In this document: positions 27,796-36,505 of the stretch, piece after piece
How the letters are laid out: the number at the start of each line of letters is the position of its first letter
Position numbering within the stretch: the stretch's first letter is position 1
Assembly (NCBI RefSeq): GCF_001712755.1
Contig: NZ_MDKC01000036.1
Span: 186,001 to 250,000 of the forward strand
Reading direction: 5' to 3'
Length of the DNA stretch: 64,000 nucleotides
Origin: Gottfriedia luciferensis
Lineage (GTDB): Bacteria > Bacillota > Bacilli > Bacillales > Bacillaceae_G
Notes under the pieces: model-generated
Databases searched by the model: none
Told to the model about the DNA's origin: nothing
Seen by the model: only the letters and a program-made list of their open reading frames with translations
Position numbers and translations under genes: made by a program

Positions 27796-28050
27796 GCAGA
27801 TTTTTTGTATTTTGCATATTAGTATAGTGCCGAATATCAATAAAATATTGTTATGGTTACCATAATATTTCATGATTTTACAATAAACTCGTAAAACCAT
27901 AAAGTTTTTAATATAAGATGCAGTAGCCAAGAACTTGAACTAAAGCAGCTTATCAACACTTGCAATGAATCTCTAAATCTTAGACTTACTGAAACTATTA
28001 CTCTAATAAGAGGCAAAATCAGTATGGGAAATTCAAAATTTTAAGAAAGG
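27796..28050 (+). repeat. Inverted repeat B, right copy
   Basis: Inverse of 25447-25712, with TTATGGTTACCATAA at 27851-27865. In this copy the following gene is lost: after AATTTTAAGAAAGGATAGTT no continuation of the unknown protein is seen. Confidence 0.7.
27851..27865. promoter_or_regulatory. Palindromic operator TTATGGTTACCATAA, site 3
   Basis: A perfect 15-bp palindrome about 520 bp upstream of the S8 protease at 28388, inside repeat B. Confidence 0.5.
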
Positions 28051-28189
28051 ATAGTTGATTACTAGTATTCTGAAAAGTTTATCAAAATTATTCATTAATG
28101 AAGAAAGCAACTTCTATGGCATTTTTCAGCAGCCTCAATATTCATTCGGTACTTTCCACTAAAGTAATAGCAAAAGAGCAAAAAGATAT

Positions 28190-28262
28190 ACAAATCTATT
28201 AAATTCGATGTTACCAATTTATTTCATATACAGCTAGAAACTACATATCTCTGATACAGAAT
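28190..28262 (-). repeat. Inverted partial copy of repeat A
   Basis: The reverse complement (ending in CCAATTACCGATTCTGTATC on its 5' side) matches 21683-21755 and 27262-27320. It is part of the protease control region that is also preserved upstream of the broken start at 21481-21572. Confidence 0.6.
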
Positions 28263-28384
28263 CGGTAATTGGTCCAGAAGGTGTTTCTTTTAACCTGTTA
28301 GGAATCTCTTAATGTACACTATTCAATTCTACTTTAAGATATTTCTCAACATTTGTAACATATTCATATCTACTAGGAGGATGT

Positions 28385-31300
28385 ATGATGAAAAAAATGA
28401 AATTGAATACGTTTTTAGCTGCCTCTTTATCTACGGTTGTTTTTGCTTCTTCGTCTTATAACGTAAAAGCCTATGATAAATCGTCATTAGACAAAACACT
28501 TAATAGTGCTGCCCTTGTTAACGCTTTGAGCGGTTCCGACGAGCATACCATTACCTTAATTACGGGTGACGTCGTTAAGGTTAAAATGATTGAAGACGGT
28601 AAAAGAGCTATAGACGTGGAACCTGCCGATCCGAACGCAGGCGTACAAATGTATACAATTGGTGAAGATTCGTATGTCATACCAGATTCAGCTATACCTT
28701 ATCTGGCTGCTGACAAACTGGACGAGGATTTGTTTAATGTAACGAAATTAATAGCGGAAGGCTATGATGATAAAAGTCTCTCTTCCCTGCCAATTATCGT
28801 AGAATACACAAAGTCCACAGCGAGCTCCGTCCAAACAAAGAAGGAATACACAGAGTCCACAGCAAGCTCCGTCCAAACAAAGAAGGCCCCAAAAGGAGCA
28901 AAAAAGGTTCGAGTGTTAGAAAGTATTAATGGTGCCGCTCTTGCAACATCTAAAAAAGAAGCGGAGACGTTCTGGAAAGATATCACACCTGAGGCTACCC
29001 AAAACCCAAATTCTAAATCAGTATTATTTGATGAGGGTATTGAAAAGATCTGGCTTGATGGTCGTGTGGAAGCCACATTAGAACAAAGCGTACCTCAAAT
29101 TGGTGCCCCAACGGCATGGGAATCCGGTTATACAGGTAAGGGGGTTAAGGTAGCAGTGCTTGATTCAGGCATCGATCTTAATCATCCCGATCTTGTAAAT
29201 CAAATAGAAGAGGCAAAAAGCTTTGTACCTGGAGAAACGGTTGATGATTTTCACGGGCATGGTACACACGTTGCTTCAACGGTATTAGGGACAGGTGCTG
29301 CTTCTGATGGCAAGAACAAAGGAGTTGCTCCTGAAGCACGTTTGCTTGTAGGTAAAGTGTTAGACAAAGGAGGACGCGGTTTCGAATCATGGATTCTTGA
29401 CGGTATGGAATGGGCTGCACACAACGCCAAGATTGTAAGCATGAGTTTGGGAGGCGGGAAAAGTGACGGAACAGACCCGATGTCCCAAGCCGTAAATAAC
29501 CTAAGTGAAGAAACAGGTGCACTATTTGTTATTGCAGCCGGTAACGATGGTAGCGAAGGATCCATCGGTTCACCAGGAGCTGCAGATGCTGCTTTAACGA
29601 TCGGTGCTGTGGATAAGGCAGACAAAATTGCTCCTTACTCATCAAGAGGACCTCGTCTTGGAGATGGTGGATTGAAACCTGACCTATCTGCACCAGGTAC
29701 TGGGATTGTTGCTGCTCGATCTGGACTAACAAAAGGAAGCGGATCTTACATAAGTATGAGTGGTACATCCATGGCAACCCCACATGTGGCGGGTGCTGCT
29801 GCGATCCTTCTTCAGAAGCATCCTGAGTGGAATGGCACTCAGCTAAAAGAAGCGTTGATGAATACCTCTAAAAGATTAGATTACTCGCCTTATCATATCG
29901 GTACGGGTCGATTGGATATACCTGCAGCTCTAAACAGCACTGTTCGTGCAACGGGTTCTCTGTCGTTCGGCTTCCTTCAGTGGCCATACGATCATGCGCA
30001 GCCTATACAAAAAACAGTCACGTATACAAACGACAGTGACTCCGCTGTCACTCTAGATCTTCAAGCGGAATTTAAGAGTACAAAAGGTGATGCTGTACCA
30101 AATGGTATGTTAACCATTTCTGAGAGCAAGATCACGGTTCCAGCTAATGGTACAAAGACAATAACAGTTACAGTAGATCCGAAGCTTGGTAACTGGGGTC
30201 GTTATGAGGGGCACCTAACAGCAACTGATTCTGAAGGCAAGCAAGTGACTCATACTTCAATGGGAATAGAGAAAGAAGATGAGAAGTATCCGCTAACGTT
30301 TAACGCTAAGGACTTTAATGGAGAGCAAAAATATGCGAGAGTCGGAATCGTTGGCGAAAACATGGAACCTACATTTATAGATGTATACGGAACAGAAACA
30401 ATTCGTGTATCACCTGGTACGTATTCAGCCATGGCCTTCCTAGCAGTAGGCGGTGGTACCGATGATGTTAGTCAAGTATTAGTCGGTAATCCTGAATTCA
30501 AGGTAGACGGTCCTCAAACCGTGGAACTTGATGCACGAAATGCAAAAGAAATTTCAGCTGAAGTACCGAAGAAGACAGAATCAAAATTTCGTCGCGTTCA
30601 ATACCACCGTATCATTGGTGACAATGAAATGACCGCTTCATATATGGTTGGTTTTAACGTTAATAAAATATATGCTGTCCCAACAGAGGAAGTTAAGACA
30701 GGAGAATTCGAATTTCTGACTCGCTGGCATTTAATAAAACCTCAACTTGAGATCCAATTTAAAGAAAAAGTGTTGGATGATATGCTGGAGTATGGAACTA
30801 CACCTCTTGAAGGTAAATATAACTTAGAAACGGTTTATGCGGGAAAAGGAACACCAGCCGACTATGAGGGTCTGGACGCAAATGGCAAAGTAGTTGTCGT
30901 CGATCGTAGCACGAAAGGTAAGCCTTCAGAGTATATCCCTGAGACACAAGCACAGGCCACTACGGCAATTGCCGCTGGTGCAAAACTGATGATTATCGTA
31001 AACTATGAAGATACGGAATTCCAACCGTTAATGTCAAATTCACCAGGAAATCCAAGTGGCACGAACATCCCACTTACCGTTACTGGAATCAGTAAGAGTA
31101 AAGGCGATGAAGTGATTGCAGCAGCACGTTCCGGTAACCTGCACCTGCTTGTTGAAGGTGTACCATATTCACCATATGTATATGATTTGGTGGATGTTCA
31201 CCAAGGCCAGATTCCAGAGAATTTAAAATATAAACCGTCTAACAATGAACTCGTTAAGATCGACATGAGTTACAAATCAGATAGTGGTACAGTTGCTGAA

Positions 31301-31531
31301 GATGTCCGTTATGATTTACGTCCGTATCAAAAGGACACTTGGAATATAATGTATAAAGACTTACTGCAGTTGCCTTCTAATCGAACAGAGTGGGTTTCAG
31401 CAGTGAAGGATACAAGCTGGTCTCACACAGCCAGAGTACTACAAGCATATCCATTCCGTCCATGGCAAATTCAGCCTTTAGTTACTTATGAAAAAGGACA
31501 AAAACTTCAGGAAGACTGGATTCTCCAATAG
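28385..31531 (+). CDS. Vpr-like secreted S8 protease, C-terminus frameshifted
   Basis: The frame encodes 1048 residues. AGGAGG at 28375 is 4 bp from the first ATG and 7 bp from the second (28388), so the second is the likelier start. A signal peptide (1-29), an I9-like propeptide and an S8 domain follow, with Asp260 (VLDSG), His292 (GHGTH), Asn387 and Ser462 (SGTSMATPH). A PA-like insert and long beta regions come next. A 42-bp tandem duplication (28802-28885) repeats EYTKSTASSVQTKK in the propeptide. At 31531 the frame stops at WILQ, but the expected continuation (VRPRLGQGYW) is found in another frame, so about 100 terminal residues are lost. The protease domain itself is intact. Confidence 0.85.
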   Translation: MMKKMKLNTFLAASLSTVVFASSSYNVKAYDKSSLDKTLNSAALVNALSGSDEHTITLITGDVVKVKMIEDGKRAIDVEPADPNAGVQMYTIGEDSYVIPDSAIPYLAADKLDEDLFNVTKLIAEGYDDKSLSSLPIIVEYTKSTASSVQTKKEYTESTASSVQTKKAPKGAKKVRVLESINGAALATSKKEAETFWKDITPEATQNPNSKSVLFDEGIEKIWLDGRVEATLEQSVPQIGAPTAWESGYTGKGVKVAVLDSGIDLNHPDLVNQIEEAKSFVPGETVDDFHGHGTHVASTVLGTGAASDGKNKGVAPEARLLVGKVLDKGGRGFESWILDGMEWAAHNAKIVSMSLGGGKSDGTDPMSQAVNNLSEETGALFVIAAGNDGSEGSIGSPGAADAALTIGAVDKADKIAPYSSRGPRLGDGGLKPDLSAPGTGIVAARSGLTKGSGSYISMSGTSMATPHVAGAAAILLQKHPEWNGTQLKEALMNTSKRLDYSPYHIGTGRLDIPAALNSTVRATGSLSFGFLQWPYDHAQPIQKTVTYTNDSDSAVTLDLQAEFKSTKGDAVPNGMLTISESKITVPANGTKTITVTVDPKLGNWGRYEGHLTATDSEGKQVTHTSMGIEKEDEKYPLTFNAKDFNGEQKYARVGIVGENMEPTFIDVYGTETIRVSPGTYSAMAFLAVGGGTDDVSQVLVGNPEFKVDGPQTVELDARNAKEISAEVPKKTESKFRRVQYHRIIGDNEMTASYMVGFNVNKIYAVPTEEVKTGEFEFLTRWHLIKPQLEIQFKEKVLDDMLEYGTTPLEGKYNLETVYAGKGTPADYEGLDANGKVVVVDRSTKGKPSEYIPETQAQATTAIAAGAKLMIIVNYEDTEFQPLMSNSPGNPSGTNIPLTVTGISKSKGDEVIAAARSGNLHLLVEGVPYSPYVYDLVDVHQGQIPENLKYKPSNNELVKIDMSYKSDSGTVAEDVRYDLRPYQKDTWNIMYKDLLQLPSNRTEWVSAVKDTSWSHTARVLQAYPFRPWQIQPLVTYEKGQKLQEDWILQ

Positions 31532-31841
31532 TTCGTCCGCGTTTGGGTCAAGGCTATTGGACATACCGCCAAGGGAACAATTTACAATTTGATATTCCTG
31601 CTTCGGCAGATTCAGGAAATGGCTCTACAGGTCGGGTCACATCTGCGGAATCTGTAAAAAATTTCAAACACTTAAATTATACCAAGGAAATACTCTTCTT
31701 ATAGAAGTAAAAGGACAAACTATTTTAAATAAACGAGTCCCAGAAGAAAAAACACAATACCGTCTAGTAAGTGAGGCGAAGCGAGATCCGAATCGCTGGA
31801 AAACATCATTAAGTATGCATCATACCTCTTTGACTTATTAA
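31532..31841 (+). pseudogene. Displaced C-terminal end of the S8 protease
   Basis: Frame shifts give IVRPRLGQGYWTYRQGNNLQ and FDIPASADSG, then after a second shift LYQGNTLLIEVKGQTILNKR and EKTQYRLVSEAKRDPNRWKT to a TAA at 31839. They continue the protein at 28385-31531. Two frameshifts and a stop make restoration by one event impossible. Between 31842 and 31942 no gene is seen. Confidence 0.75.
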
Positions 31842-31942
31842 ACTTGGTTTGCCGATCGGGTTTAAGTAGATCAAGGAGGTTTTATTTTTTTCATGGGTAT
31901 ATAAGCCTTTTAACATTACATTTAATCAAGCTACCCATTGGG

Positions 31943-33043
31943 CTAAGCAATTTTTCTTCGAATCATGTCAACCACCAACAACAGCAAGGGAATCCCTAGC
32001 TCATAGACGGGAAATGCAATTGGGATCACGAAAAACATGTAATAATAATGGGTAAATATCTGGATATTTTTAATCGACACAGCCATGATTAACGAAATAG
32101 GAGCAACAAACCAAGCTACTTTTCGCCAATCCTTTAGGTGAAACATTTGTGCTGTTCCATAACAAGCGAGAAACATATATAACGCCAGTTTAACAAAAAT
32201 ACTGAAGAACCAAATAATAACAATCAGAATATCCACATTTTGAATGAATCCCATTACAGATATGTACCGACTCAAATCGTAAACTGGATAAAGAAACCTT
32301 GAAGGCAAATTCGGACCGAATGTTAAAATCACTGCTAATGTTCCAATTGTTACAATGAAAACTGCCAGTCCTACTCCCCACATCGCTCTTGATGACGCTT
32401 TGTCCGGTTTGTCCATAAAGAAGACGAACATTGTCATCATGACAGACTCTCCAAAAAAAGCGGCTACAGGGGTATAGGATCCTTTAAGGATTGGAAGCCA
32501 TCCAGAATCTTGATAAATAGGTAGCATATAATGCCAATTCATATTGCTAAGATTCAAAATGATTACAGACAATATCATTAAAAGCACCATCGGTCCAAAG
32601 ATTTCACTTAAGCGTCCAATGCCTTCCACACCACCTTGGTATATGATAAAAATAAGCAGTAACATGGCAGGAAAGACAATGACCCACAGAGGTGTATTAT
32701 GAAACAACGATGTAATAATAAAATCACCAAATTCACGGACTGTTATCCCATTAATCCAGTACCATGTAAGTAAATAGGGAATCACCATCAGCTTTCCTAG
32801 CCATTTGCCGAGAAGTGTTTGACTAAATTCAATCATGGTTTGATTCGGATAAAGCGAACTGAGTTTGGTTGCTAGAAAAGTAATGGCAATCCCAGCAAGC
32901 CCTGCAATCACCATCGAGATCCACGCATCTTGTTTGACAGTACGAATCGTAGATGGGATGATCAGAAGAATTGTTTGTCCCACTTCTAATGTGAACATCA
33001 TCCAAAAAATTTGCGTGCCAGAGATTTTCATTGAATTTCTCAC
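31943..33043 (-). CDS. Germinant receptor subunit B (GerAB/GerKB-like permease)
   Basis: The 366-residue membrane protein has ten hydrophobic segments and the spore germination permease (APC-related) pattern at the start (GTQIFWMMFTLEVGQTILL). In spores it is the inner-membrane subunit that binds germinant. The start is GTG at 33043, with GGAGG 10 bp upstream; an overlapping ATG frame is a shadow. It is the last gene of an A-C-B operon, 15 bp after the C subunit, the order found in gerK. Confidence 0.93.
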   Translation of the reverse strand: MRNSMKISGTQIFWMMFTLEVGQTILLIIPSTIRTVKQDAWISMVIAGLAGIAITFLATKLSSLYPNQTMIEFSQTLLGKWLGKLMVIPYLLTWYWINGITVREFGDFIITSLFHNTPLWVIVFPAMLLLIFIIYQGGVEGIGRLSEIFGPMVLLMILSVIILNLSNMNWHYMLPIYQDSGWLPILKGSYTPVAAFFGESVMMTMFVFFMDKPDKASSRAMWGVGLAVFIVTIGTLAVILTFGPNLPSRFLYPVYDLSRYISVMGFIQNVDILIVIIWFFSIFVKLALYMFLACYGTAQMFHLKDWRKVAWFVAPISLIMAVSIKNIQIFTHYYYMFFVIPIAFPVYELGIPLLLLVVDMIRRKIA

Positions 33044-33058
33044 AATCCATTTGCCTCC

Positions 33059-34249
33059 TTATTTTTTTATTTCATTTTGCTTTACCTGCAAAGATGGCCC
33101 GGTCAGACCTACTCGCCGAATAGTCAGTTTTGCATGGACAGAGACCTGTACTTTTGAAAACTGTTTGTCCCACTCCTTCTTTAGTACTTTCCATTTGGAT
33201 GGATTACTTTGATGAATAGCTTCTCCCAAGCCAAAGATATCGGTTCCGAATTGTTTTTGAACCTTTCCGATTGTCTGGAGAGCTTGTTTTTCGACCTTTT
33301 TTTCCAATACATGTTCTAAAAAGGTAAGGTTTTTAGGCTGCGTAATATCTAAATTCGTATTGTTCTCCTGAATGGTTCCTTCACCAGAAAGAACAATGTC
33401 ACACTTGATGGTGTTCCCGTGAATACTGGGCTTTATTTTACTAGCAATTTTTGTCATATATAAACTGGCATTTCCATTCCCCTGTGGGACAGTTTCTGTA
33501 ATAGTCTGTTTACTTAAACGATTAGCCACCCAAAGTGTGATTGATTCTTCCTGATTATTTAAATATCCTATCAATTTAAGGTCTTTATTAAAAACCGCTC
33601 CACCTACATATTGAAATTCTTTGACACCCGGTTGATCTTGGTCATTAGAACTAGAGATCAATTTAATAACGGGTAGGATAGGGTTGATTCCATCACTAGC
33701 ACCGGCAATAAGAAAATTTACTAAAGAACTGTCTCCTAATCCACCCGATTGCGCATGTTCTTTTTGTGCCCCAATTGCCGGGATATTTTCTAAAGGGGAA
33801 GATGCTTCCAGAAACTCTTTTGCAGAACTTCCTTTTACTACGAGCGCATCTGCTCGTAATCTAATATCAGGATCGCGGCTATAGTTATCTAATACATTAG
33901 CAAGACCTTGTCTAGCTAATGGTTCTCCAATCAAAATCACACGATGATGCCCTCGAAAGACTTCTCTTGACAATTTTGTTTGCATCTTTTGTACAGCTTC
34001 AAGTGTGTCTCTTCCAGTACCCGATTCTATAAAAAACGGTTTTCCTGAATCACTTCTTCCACTCTGGCCCATCCCCATCATTGAAGGTATGATAAATTGA
34101 GCGCTGACTTCAAGCTTGTTATTTTTCGCTTGATCAAGCCCCAAACCTAACTCTATTGCCAGGTCGTTTAACTCGGTACGATCCCAACAGCCCGTCAAGA
34201 AAAATAAAGAAACGATCAACATCATACAAAGTAACTTGTGCTTGCTCAT
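33059..34249 (-). CDS. Germinant receptor subunit C, lipoprotein (GerAC/GerKC-like)
   Basis: The 396-residue lipoprotein has a signal peptide with lipobox FLTGC (Cys21, then WDRTELNDLA, the usual Ger(x)C start). The mature domain is the typical three-domain Ger(x)C fold, exposed on the outer face of the spore inner membrane. It overlaps the preceding A-subunit stop by 4 bp (ATGA), so translation is coupled. Confidence 0.94.
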   Translation of the reverse strand: MSKHKLLCMMLIVSLFFLTGCWDRTELNDLAIELGLGLDQAKNNKLEVSAQFIIPSMMGMGQSGRSDSGKPFFIESGTGRDTLEAVQKMQTKLSREVFRGHHRVILIGEPLARQGLANVLDNYSRDPDIRLRADALVVKGSSAKEFLEASSPLENIPAIGAQKEHAQSGGLGDSSLVNFLIAGASDGINPILPVIKLISSSNDQDQPGVKEFQYVGGAVFNKDLKLIGYLNNQEESITLWVANRLSKQTITETVPQGNGNASLYMTKIASKIKPSIHGNTIKCDIVLSGEGTIQENNTNLDITQPKNLTFLEHVLEKKVEKQALQTIGKVQKQFGTDIFGLGEAIHQSNPSKWKVLKKEWDKQFSKVQVSVHAKLTIRRVGLTGPSLQVKQNEIKK

Positions 34250-35841
34250 TCTGTCTCTTTCCCCCGTTTTGGACCTGGTTGTTGTCCATCTGGAATACGC
34301 GTTTTATCCTCACCCGAAATCATTAATGGACGACGAGTCATATTCCACCGAGGTGTTCGGAGTAAAACGTCCTTCAAATCGCGAGTAATCTGAGGAGCAA
34401 CCGGACTTAGATAAGGAATACCAAAAGAACGAATGTTTGTAAGATGGATCACAATCGCAATGGTGCTTATAGCAATGCCATACAGCCCAAGCATCCCTGC
34501 CAATAGCAGCATCGGAAAGCGTAACATACGATAGGCTGTTCCCAAGTTGTAGCGTGGAAAAGCAAACGACGCAATACCAGTTGTAGCCACAACAATGACC
34601 AATGGTGCCGAAATAATGCCTGCTTGCACGGCAGCTTGTCCGATGACAAGTGCTCCCACGATACTAACTGCTGATCCAATCGGCTTTGGCAATCGAACGC
34701 CTGCTTCCCTCAAACCCTCAAACAAAAATTCCATCATCAGTGCTTCTATGACAGCCGGGAAAGGTATGCTTTCTCGCGCCGATGCAATACTAATAAGTAG
34801 ATTTGTTGGGATCAATTTCGGATGAAAGGTTGTAATCGCAACGTAGAGGGAAGGAAGAAATAAAGAAACATTGATTAAAATAAAACGTATCCATCGAACA
34901 AAGGTTGTGTAAATGGATCGTTCATAATAATCCTCCGCTGCTTGTAGACCTGTCCAGAATGTCATAGGAACGATCAGAACGAATGGTGTGTTATCTACTA
35001 AAATAGCGATTTTCCCTTCTAATAGGCTTGCACACACTACATCCGGCCGCTCGGTATTCTGAATTTGAGGAAAGGGAGAAAAAGGTTGGTCCTCGATAAA
35101 CTCTTCAATGAAGGCTGACTCTAATACCCCATCAATTTTAATTCGCTCGACCCTTTGTCGTACTTCCTCCAATACCGAATCTGGAGCAATTCCTTCAATG
35201 TAAGCAATAACCACATCTGTCTGAGATAAATCCCCAATCGTATAGGGTTCCATTTTTAGTCTTGGGCTCCGAATTCTTCGACGAATAAGACTCGTATTGA
35301 CTCTTAACGTTTCTGTAAAACCATCACGAGGCCCACGAACAGAGATTTCGGCAGATGGTTCTTCAATACTACGTTTTTCAAACCCTTTTAAATCAGCAAC
35401 TAGAGCTTGATTCTCCCCGTATGTTAGAACGACGATATTAGCTTTCATTATTTCATCTATAACCTCACGAACCTTTGAAACCGTCTTTATTTGAGAAACA
35501 GCGATAAGCCGATCATGCATGATATCCCCTATTGAGTCCACACTCTTTAGTCCATTAGGCATTCCTTCGTACATCATTGGTTTTAAAACAACCTGATCCA
35601 ATGTTTTTGTATCCACTAATCCATCTATATAAATTAGAAGCATTTTGGTTTGCCCATTTACGAGGATTGGACGAAAAACAATATCGGAACAATTCTCAAA
35701 AACTTGTTTCAAAAGCTCTTCATTCACGTATATATTCTGTTCGAGTTCACAATCTTGACCATTTTGGAGCAGTATGTCGGAGGACTCAAGTTCTTGAATA
35801 TCCTTTTTTAAACGCTTTATATTACGATTTTTTTTCATCAT
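34246..35841 (-). CDS. Germinant receptor subunit A (GerAA/GerKA-like)
   Basis: The 531-residue protein has a soluble N-terminal half (about 1-285) and a membrane C-terminal half with five hydrophobic segments, as in all GerA subunits. Conserved features include PFSPFPQIQNTERPD, SIASARESIPFPAVIEALMM and the PKPIGSAVSIVGALVIG stretch. Two ATGs open the frame; the second (35838) is better placed after GAGGTGG. It is the first gene of the A-C-B operon. The receptor would trigger spore germination in response to a nutrient that cannot be predicted. It lies in the rlmD-adjacent island. Confidence 0.94.
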   Translation of the reverse strand: MMKKNRNIKRLKKDIQELESSDILLQNGQDCELEQNIYVNEELLKQVFENCSDIVFRPILVNGQTKMLLIYIDGLVDTKTLDQVVLKPMMYEGMPNGLKSVDSIGDIMHDRLIAVSQIKTVSKVREVIDEIMKANIVVLTYGENQALVADLKGFEKRSIEEPSAEISVRGPRDGFTETLRVNTSLIRRRIRSPRLKMEPYTIGDLSQTDVVIAYIEGIAPDSVLEEVRQRVERIKIDGVLESAFIEEFIEDQPFSPFPQIQNTERPDVVCASLLEGKIAILVDNTPFVLIVPMTFWTGLQAAEDYYERSIYTTFVRWIRFILINVSLFLPSLYVAITTFHPKLIPTNLLISIASARESIPFPAVIEALMMEFLFEGLREAGVRLPKPIGSAVSIVGALVIGQAAVQAGIISAPLVIVVATTGIASFAFPRYNLGTAYRMLRFPMLLLAGMLGLYGIAISTIAIVIHLTNIRSFGIPYLSPVAPQITRDLKDVLLRTPRWNMTRRPLMISGEDKTRIPDGQQPGPKRGKETE

Positions 35842-36350
35842 ACCACCTCAAGACATATGTTTTATAAAGGATGTCTTCTTATTTTGCTATTTTGAATATG
35901 TTAGTTGATTACAACTCCAGGTGGCTCTTTAAAGGTAAAATTATTTATTTAAAAAATTTCAACAAGAAAATACACCCTAGACATCCTTCTTATTGTCCCC
36001 ACCTACACAAGAAAATTATTCAAGTATTTCTGTAAGTTAGTTACCTACAAATTGGGAACCTAACCTTGCTGTTTCTTTAATTTAAGTAACTTTGAAATAG
36101 TGTTTGGTCAACTTTTTATAATGTCCTAAACAACAAATAAACCACCTTTCCTTAGGTGGCTAAAACATATCTTTCGATTAGTATTCTTCTCTTCATAACT
36201 AAACAAAACAGCATTACTCTCACTCTGCTACCCAAAATGAACAGCATTACCTTTTCAACATACTTTATTTAGGGCCTGCTGCCTTTTTTTTGTTCAGAAA
36301 TAATAAACTCTTGCTATTTATCCACCCTCTCACCTTTTTAGCAAAACATC
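35842..36350. other. Spacer upstream of the germination operon
   Basis: About 510 bp without a gene. A small hairpin AGCCACCTAAGGAAAGGTGG (minus strand, 36141-36161) followed by TTTATTTG may be a weak terminator. A sigma-G promoter for the ger operon is expected near 35870-35920, but I cannot fix it with confidence. Confidence 0.35.
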
Positions 36351-36505
36351 ATAATTTTCAGAGTAAAGGATTGTTAAAAAATAGGGAAAAGGATTGAGGT
36401 GACTACGTACGCCCCTTTTTCCTTTTCCCAACTCTTTCCTTTTATCAGATGTTTATTCTGATTTTAGCAAAGAATTATTTAATCTATCAAAAATTTTTTT
36501 GTTGG
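36351..36505. repeat. rlmD downstream block, copy 4 (intact site)
   Basis: This is the DNA just after rlmD, related to 11041-11167 and 24231-24368: GGAAAAGG hairpin, GGTGACTACG, ATTCTGATTTTAGCAAAG. Here it still joins the complete gene, so this is the reference for the scars. Confidence 0.7.
36373..36429 (-). terminator. Terminator of rlmD
   Basis: On the minus strand GGGAAAAGG (36429-36421) pairs with CCTTTTCCC (36392-36384), followed by TATTTTTTAAC. Homologous hairpins stand at the scars near 11075-11120 and 24276-24318. Confidence 0.75.

Noticed and set aside
32829-33050. 73-residue minus frame beginning MDCEKFNENL near the GerAB start
   Set aside because: It overlaps the permease gene in another frame. 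The GTG at 33043 opens the conserved germination permease sequence.
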